A stretch of DNA of 37,465 nt from Lachnospiraceae bacterium (lineage in GTDB: Bacteria; Bacillota; Clostridia; Lachnospirales; Lachnospiraceae), in the NCBI GenBank assembly GCA_016282435.1, contig JAEEKN010000347.1, positions 1 through 37,465 of the forward strand. The letters are read 5' to 3'. The translations under genes were made by a program, and so were the position numbers. Positions 37,089 through 37,465 of the stretch are shown here, one piece after another. How positions within the stretch are numbered: the stretch's first letter is position 1; each line of letters opens with the position of its first letter. A model generated the notes under the pieces. That model was not told where the DNA came from. It did no database searches and saw only the letters and a list, made by a program, of their open reading frames with translations.

Positions 37089-37445
37089 TTAAGCAATCTT
37101 TGCCTTTGCAGCATCAACAAGATTCTTGAATCCCTCGGGATCTGCGATAGCGATCTCTGAAAGCATCTTTCTGTTGATGTCAATATTTGCAAGCTTCAAA
37201 CCATACATAAGCTTGCTGTATGAAATATCATTCATTCTGGCTGCAGCATTGATTCTGACAATCCAAAGCTTACGGAAATCTCTCTTCTTCTGACGACGTC
37301 CTGCAAATGAAGCTGAAAGAGCTCTCATACCAGCCTGTTTAGCTGCTCTGTACTGCTTTGATCTAGCACCTCTGAAGCCCTTAGCAAGCTTTAATACTCT
37401 ATTATGCTTTTTCTTGGCATTTAAGCCACCTTTAATTCTTGCCAT
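37089..37445 (-). CDS. rplT: 50S ribosomal protein L20
   Basis: MARIKGGLNAKKKHNRVLKLAKGFRGARSKQYRAAKQA ... RDFRKLWIVRINAAAR. Confidence 0.99.
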   Translation of the reverse strand: MARIKGGLNAKKKHNRVLKLAKGFRGARSKQYRAAKQAGMRALSASFAGRRQKKRDFRKLWIVRINAAARMNDISYSKLMYGLKLANIDINRKMLSEIAIADPEGFKNLVDAAKAKIA

Positions 37446-37465
37446 TTTAATATCCTCCTATATAC

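Overview
The window is 37.5 kb of a low-to-moderate GC Firmicutes chromosome, most likely Lachnospiraceae (Butyrivibrio/Roseburia-like, judged from protein families). Most genes are on the minus strand. Recognisable housekeeping genes: ispF, rlmH, asd, an ylmH-like gene, coaX, dusB, dapB-dapA behind a lysine riboswitch, deoD, glyA and rplT. Accessory genes include a C11/clostripain-like peptidase, an S66 MccF-like peptidase, a GH5 glycosidase without a signal peptide, two chemoreceptor-domain proteins (one a soluble [FeFe]-hydrogenase-like/MCP fusion), a DUF5050-like plus SH3b surface operon, GNATs and HADs. Strongest candidates for an undescribed system: (1) a four-gene operon with its own promoter, about 30.16-36.96 kb, encoding a giant scaffold-like protein, a divergent Hsp70/actin-fold-like protein, a TPR-like protein and a membrane coiled-coil protein; (2) the putative H2/redox-sensing hydrogenase-MCP fusion with its small partner gene. 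Non-coding highlights: an interspersed double-hairpin repeat family at six loci (one copy split by a 79-bp structured insert), a separate ~190-bp multi-hairpin element, a CHSERSEES-type inverted-repeat element, and a likely 5' fragment of a group II intron next to a terminator. All calls come from reading sequence and translations; no database search was run.
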